Shown: piece by piece, positions 8,379 through 10,563 of the stretch | How positions within the stretch are numbered: position 1 is the stretch's first letter | Layout: every line of letters starts with the position of its first letter | Made by a program: the position numbers and the translations under genes | Notes under the pieces: model-generated | Database searches by the model: none | What the model was told of the DNA's origin: nothing | What the model saw: only the letters and a program-made list of their open reading frames with translations | DNA from: Acidobacteriota bacterium | GTDB lineage: Bacteria > Acidobacteriota > Vicinamibacteria > Vicinamibacterales > 2-12-FULL-66-21 | Direction: 5' to 3' | Assembly (NCBI GenBank): GCA_013817065.1 | Contig: JACDDJ010000096.1 | Location: 1-10,563 of the forward strand | Length of the DNA: 10,563 nt

Positions 8379-10472
8379 ATGAAGATTTACGATGCGCCCA
8401 GCATCCGGAATGTTGCTCTGGTTGGGCACAGCGGAGCAGGGAAGACGCAGCTTACCGCTGCCCTGCTCTTCGACGCCGGCGCGGTCAACCGGTTCGGACG
8501 CGTAGACGATGGCACGACCGTCACTGACTACGACGAAGAAGAAATCATCCGCAAGCACACGCTCTCCTGCAGCCTCGCCTTCGCCGAGTGGAACAAACAC
8601 AAGATCAACATCATCGACACTCCCGGGATGTCGAACTTTCTCAGCGATTCTCGCGCCGCACTGCGAGTCGCTGACGCGGCGCTCGTGGTGATCGACGCGG
8701 TCCACGGCGTCGAGGTGTCCACCGAGAAGATGTGGACCGCGGCGCAGGACCTCGAAGTGCCGCGCATGGTGGTGCTCAACCGGCTGGATCGGGAACGCGC
8801 CAGTTTGGAGCGGTCGCTGGAATCGCTGCGTTCGTCGTTCGGCCGCACGGTGATCCCGGTCCAGTTGCCGATCGGCGAAGAGAAGGGCTTCAAGGGCATC
8901 ATCGACCTGGTGACGATGACGGGGTGGACCTTTGCGGGTGAAAACGGCAACCCTGCACAGGCGACTATCCCCGCGGATCTGCAGACGCAGGCCGACTCCG
9001 CACGCGAGGCCCTCATCGAGATGGTGGCGGAAGCGGATGACGCGCTGATGGAGAAGTTTTTCGACGCGGGCACACTGAGCCAGGAAGACCTGGTCGCTGG
9101 ACTCCACCGCGCCGTCGCCGCGTCGCGAATCTTCCCGTTGTTCTGTGTCTCGGCCGCTGCAAATGTCGGTGTGCAGCCGTTGCTCGACGGCATCGTCACC
9201 TTCGTCCCCTCACCGGCCGAACGTGGTGTTCAGCTCGCGGACGATGCCAGGCTCACGGCCAGCGACAGCGGCCCTGTGGCGGCGTTCGTCTGGAAGACCG
9301 TCGCCGATCCGTTCGCCGGCCGGATCACGATGTTCCGCGTCATCGCCGGCGTTCTCAAGTCCGATTCAACCGTCAACAATGCGAACCGCGACACATCAGA
9401 GCGACTCGGCCACCTGTTGCTGCTGCAGGGCAAGACCCAGACGAGCGTGCCGGAAGTCAGGGCCGGCGATATCGGTGCGGTCGCAAAGCTGAAAGAGACG
9501 CTTACGGGGGACCTGCTGATCGATAAGGCAGCCACACTCCGCATGCACCCGATCACCTTTCCTGAGCCGGTCATCTCGTACGCGATCGAGCCGAAGAGCC
9601 GTGGTGACGAGGAGAAGATCAGCACGTCGATGCACCGGCTGCAGGAAGAGGACCCCGCGATCGGGTACAGCCGCGATCCGCAGACCAAGGAGCTCCTGCT
9701 GGCGGGCCAGGGACAGCTGCACATCGAAGTGACCGTGGCGAAGCTGAAACGGCGCTTCGGCGTCGAGGTGCTGCTCAAGCCGCCGCGCATCCCCTACCGC
9801 GAAACGATCAGCGCCGCGGTCGAAGCGCATGGCCGGCACAAGAAGCAGACCGGGGGCCACGGCCAGTTCGGCGACTGCAAGGTGAAGTTCGAACCGCTGC
9901 CACGAGGCAGCGAGTTCCAGTTCGTCGACGACATCTTCGGAGGATCGATTCCACGACAGTTCGTGCCGGCGATCGAGAAGGGGCTGCAGGACGCGCGGAT
10001 GCGCGGCTTTCTCGCCGGCTACCCGATGGTGGACTTCCGGGCAACCGTCATCGACGGCTCGTATCACGCTGTCGACTCGAGCGAAATGTCGTTCAAGATG
10101 GCGGCCTCGCTTGCGTTCAAGGACGGCATGTCACGCGCCCGCCCCACCCTGCTCGAACCGGTGATGGACGTCGAAGTCTTTGCCCCGAGTGACTACGCCG
10201 GCGATCTGATGGGCGACTTGAACAGCCGCCGCGGTCGTATCGGCGGCATGGACACGCGTGGCGCGTCTACAGTGATCCGCGCCAAGGTCCCGATGTCCGA
10301 GATGCTCACCTACGAGCAGCACCTCACCTCGGCAACCGGCGGCCGCGGCTCTTATCACATGGAGTTCTCGCACTACGAAGAGGTTCCTCAGCACCTGCAC
10401 GGGAAGATTGTCGCTGCCGCCAAAGCTGAACGCGGCCACTCGGGAACTAACGCGGAGGGTGCGGCCGACTGA
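8379..10472 (+). CDS. fusA2: Elongation factor G-like translational GTPase (EF-G2 type)
   Basis: A 697-residue five-domain GTPase related to EF-G, the cytoplasmic ribosomal translocase. GTP-binding motifs: G1 GHSGAGKT (16-23); a divergent switch I EEEIIRKHTLS (53-63), where canonical EF-G has an RGITI-type sequence; G3 DTPG (80-83); G4 NRLD (134-137, Arg for the usual Lys of NKxD); G5 SAA (258-260). Domain II covers about 298-385. Domain IV contains HKKQTGGHGQFGD (487-499) and the tip-loop segment GSYHAVDSSEMSF (560-572). Domain V begins near EPVMDVEVFAPSDYAGDLMG (593-612). The GHSGAGKT P-loop and switch I place it in the EF-G2 or EF-G-like subgroup rather than the housekeeping EF-G beside the ribosomal protein genes. 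Members of that subgroup can differ from EF-G in ribosome-dependent GTPase and translocation activity, so its exact role is open. It stands alone after a 268-bp gap. The last eight codons (TNAEGAAD) and the stop fall within the downstream repeat array. Confidence 0.92.
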   Translation: MKIYDAPSIRNVALVGHSGAGKTQLTAALLFDAGAVNRFGRVDDGTTVTDYDEEEIIRKHTLSCSLAFAEWNKHKINIIDTPGMSNFLSDSRAALRVADAALVVIDAVHGVEVSTEKMWTAAQDLEVPRMVVLNRLDRERASLERSLESLRSSFGRTVIPVQLPIGEEKGFKGIIDLVTMTGWTFAGENGNPAQATIPADLQTQADSAREALIEMVAEADDALMEKFFDAGTLSQEDLVAGLHRAVAASRIFPLFCVSAAANVGVQPLLDGIVTFVPSPAERGVQLADDARLTASDSGPVAAFVWKTVADPFAGRITMFRVIAGVLKSDSTVNNANRDTSERLGHLLLLQGKTQTSVPEVRAGDIGAVAKLKETLTGDLLIDKAATLRMHPITFPEPVISYAIEPKSRGDEEKISTSMHRLQEEDPAIGYSRDPQTKELLLAGQGQLHIEVTVAKLKRRFGVEVLLKPPRIPYRETISAAVEAHGRHKKQTGGHGQFGDCKVKFEPLPRGSEFQFVDDIFGGSIPRQFVPAIEKGLQDARMRGFLAGYPMVDFRATVIDGSYHAVDSSEMSFKMAASLAFKDGMSRARPTLLEPVMDVEVFAPSDYAGDLMGDLNSRRGRIGGMDTRGASTVIRAKVPMSEMLTYEQHLTSATGGRGSYHMEFSHYEEVPQHLHGKIVAAAKAERGHSGTNAEGAAD

Positions 10473-10563
10473 CGAGGGAAACTGACGCTGAGGGTGCGGG
10501 GGACTTACGCTGAGGGTGCGGGGCAGACTCACGCTGAGGGTGCGGACAGACTGACGCTGAGGG
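10446..10563 (+). repeat. 22-24-bp tandem repeat array overlapping the 3' end of the EF-G2-like gene
   Basis: Units share the core ACTNACGCTGAGGGTGCGG and differ mainly in a 3-5-nt tail. Starts are 10446 (in the CDS, variant with ACGCGGAGGG), 10468 (shortened, 13 nt, contains the stop codon region), 10481 (22 nt), 10503 (24 nt), 10527 (23 nt) and 10550 (cut by the window edge). The fourth core base varies A, G, G, T, C, G while the rest is nearly constant. The period is not a multiple of three and there are no unique spacers. The array continues beyond the right edge, so its full size is unknown. Confidence 0.85.

Noticed and set aside
8169..9107. 312-codon minus-strand frame covering the intergenic region and the EF-G2 N-terminus
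   Set aside because: It is antisense to the GTPase domain with its intact P-loop and strong Shine-Dalgarno, and has no ribosome binding site or family resemblance.
10446..10563. CRISPR array
   Set aside because: Units are directly adjacent at 22-24 bp with only 3-5-nt variable tails and no unique spacers; no cas gene is present.
10481..10563. 16S rRNA fragment, because ACTGACGCTGAGG resembles a conserved 16S stretch
   Set aside because: The match is about 13 nt only; the flanking sequence is the repeat itself and not rRNA, and the word recurs in each unit.

Overview
The window reads as chromosomal DNA from a GC-rich, didermic (outer-membrane-bearing) bacterium. The evidence is type IV pilus ATPases, an outer-membrane beta-barrel protein with a signal peptide, and a periplasmic adaptor with MacB-type permeases. 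The set YIP1 protein, HlyD/MacA-type adaptor and paired MacB-type permeases, together with an EF-G2-like GTPase and GCTGA-type intergenic repeats, fits Acidobacteriota (perhaps a Vicinamibacteria-like lineage). That placement is inference from gene content and cannot be proven from this window.

Layout. The left third is read on the minus strand: a FadL/PorV-like outer-membrane protein (2411-3457), then pilB (528-2297), then the first 175 codons of pilT (525 to 1, running off the left edge). pilB and pilT are 2 nt apart and form a translationally coupled pair. A strong sigma70-type promoter (TTGACA-N16-TACAAT) sits just after the outer-membrane gene and should drive pilBT. A 113-bp divergent intergenic region (3458-3570) separates this block from the plus-strand block.

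The plus-strand block is a probable efflux/export operon: a YIP1-family five-helix membrane protein (3571-4299), a membrane-fusion adaptor (4331-5602), and two MacB-type ABC permeases (5618-6841 and 6842-8110) joined with no gap (TAAATG). No ABC ATPase is present in the set, so the energising subunit must lie elsewhere or be shared. The adaptor would bridge the inner-membrane permeases towards an outer-membrane channel, which is also not in the window.

After a 268-bp intergenic region bracketed by oppositely oriented GCTGANN heptamers comes a monocistronic-looking EF-G2-like translational GTPase (8379-10472) with a very good Shine-Dalgarno. Its last codons and stop codon merge into a 22-24-bp tandem repeat array (core ACTNACGCTGAGGGTGCGG) that runs off the right edge. 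The gene content is mostly ordinary. The less usual signals are the ATPase-less permease pair, the two GCTGA-containing repeat types flanking the EF-G2 gene, and the array that begins inside that gene.
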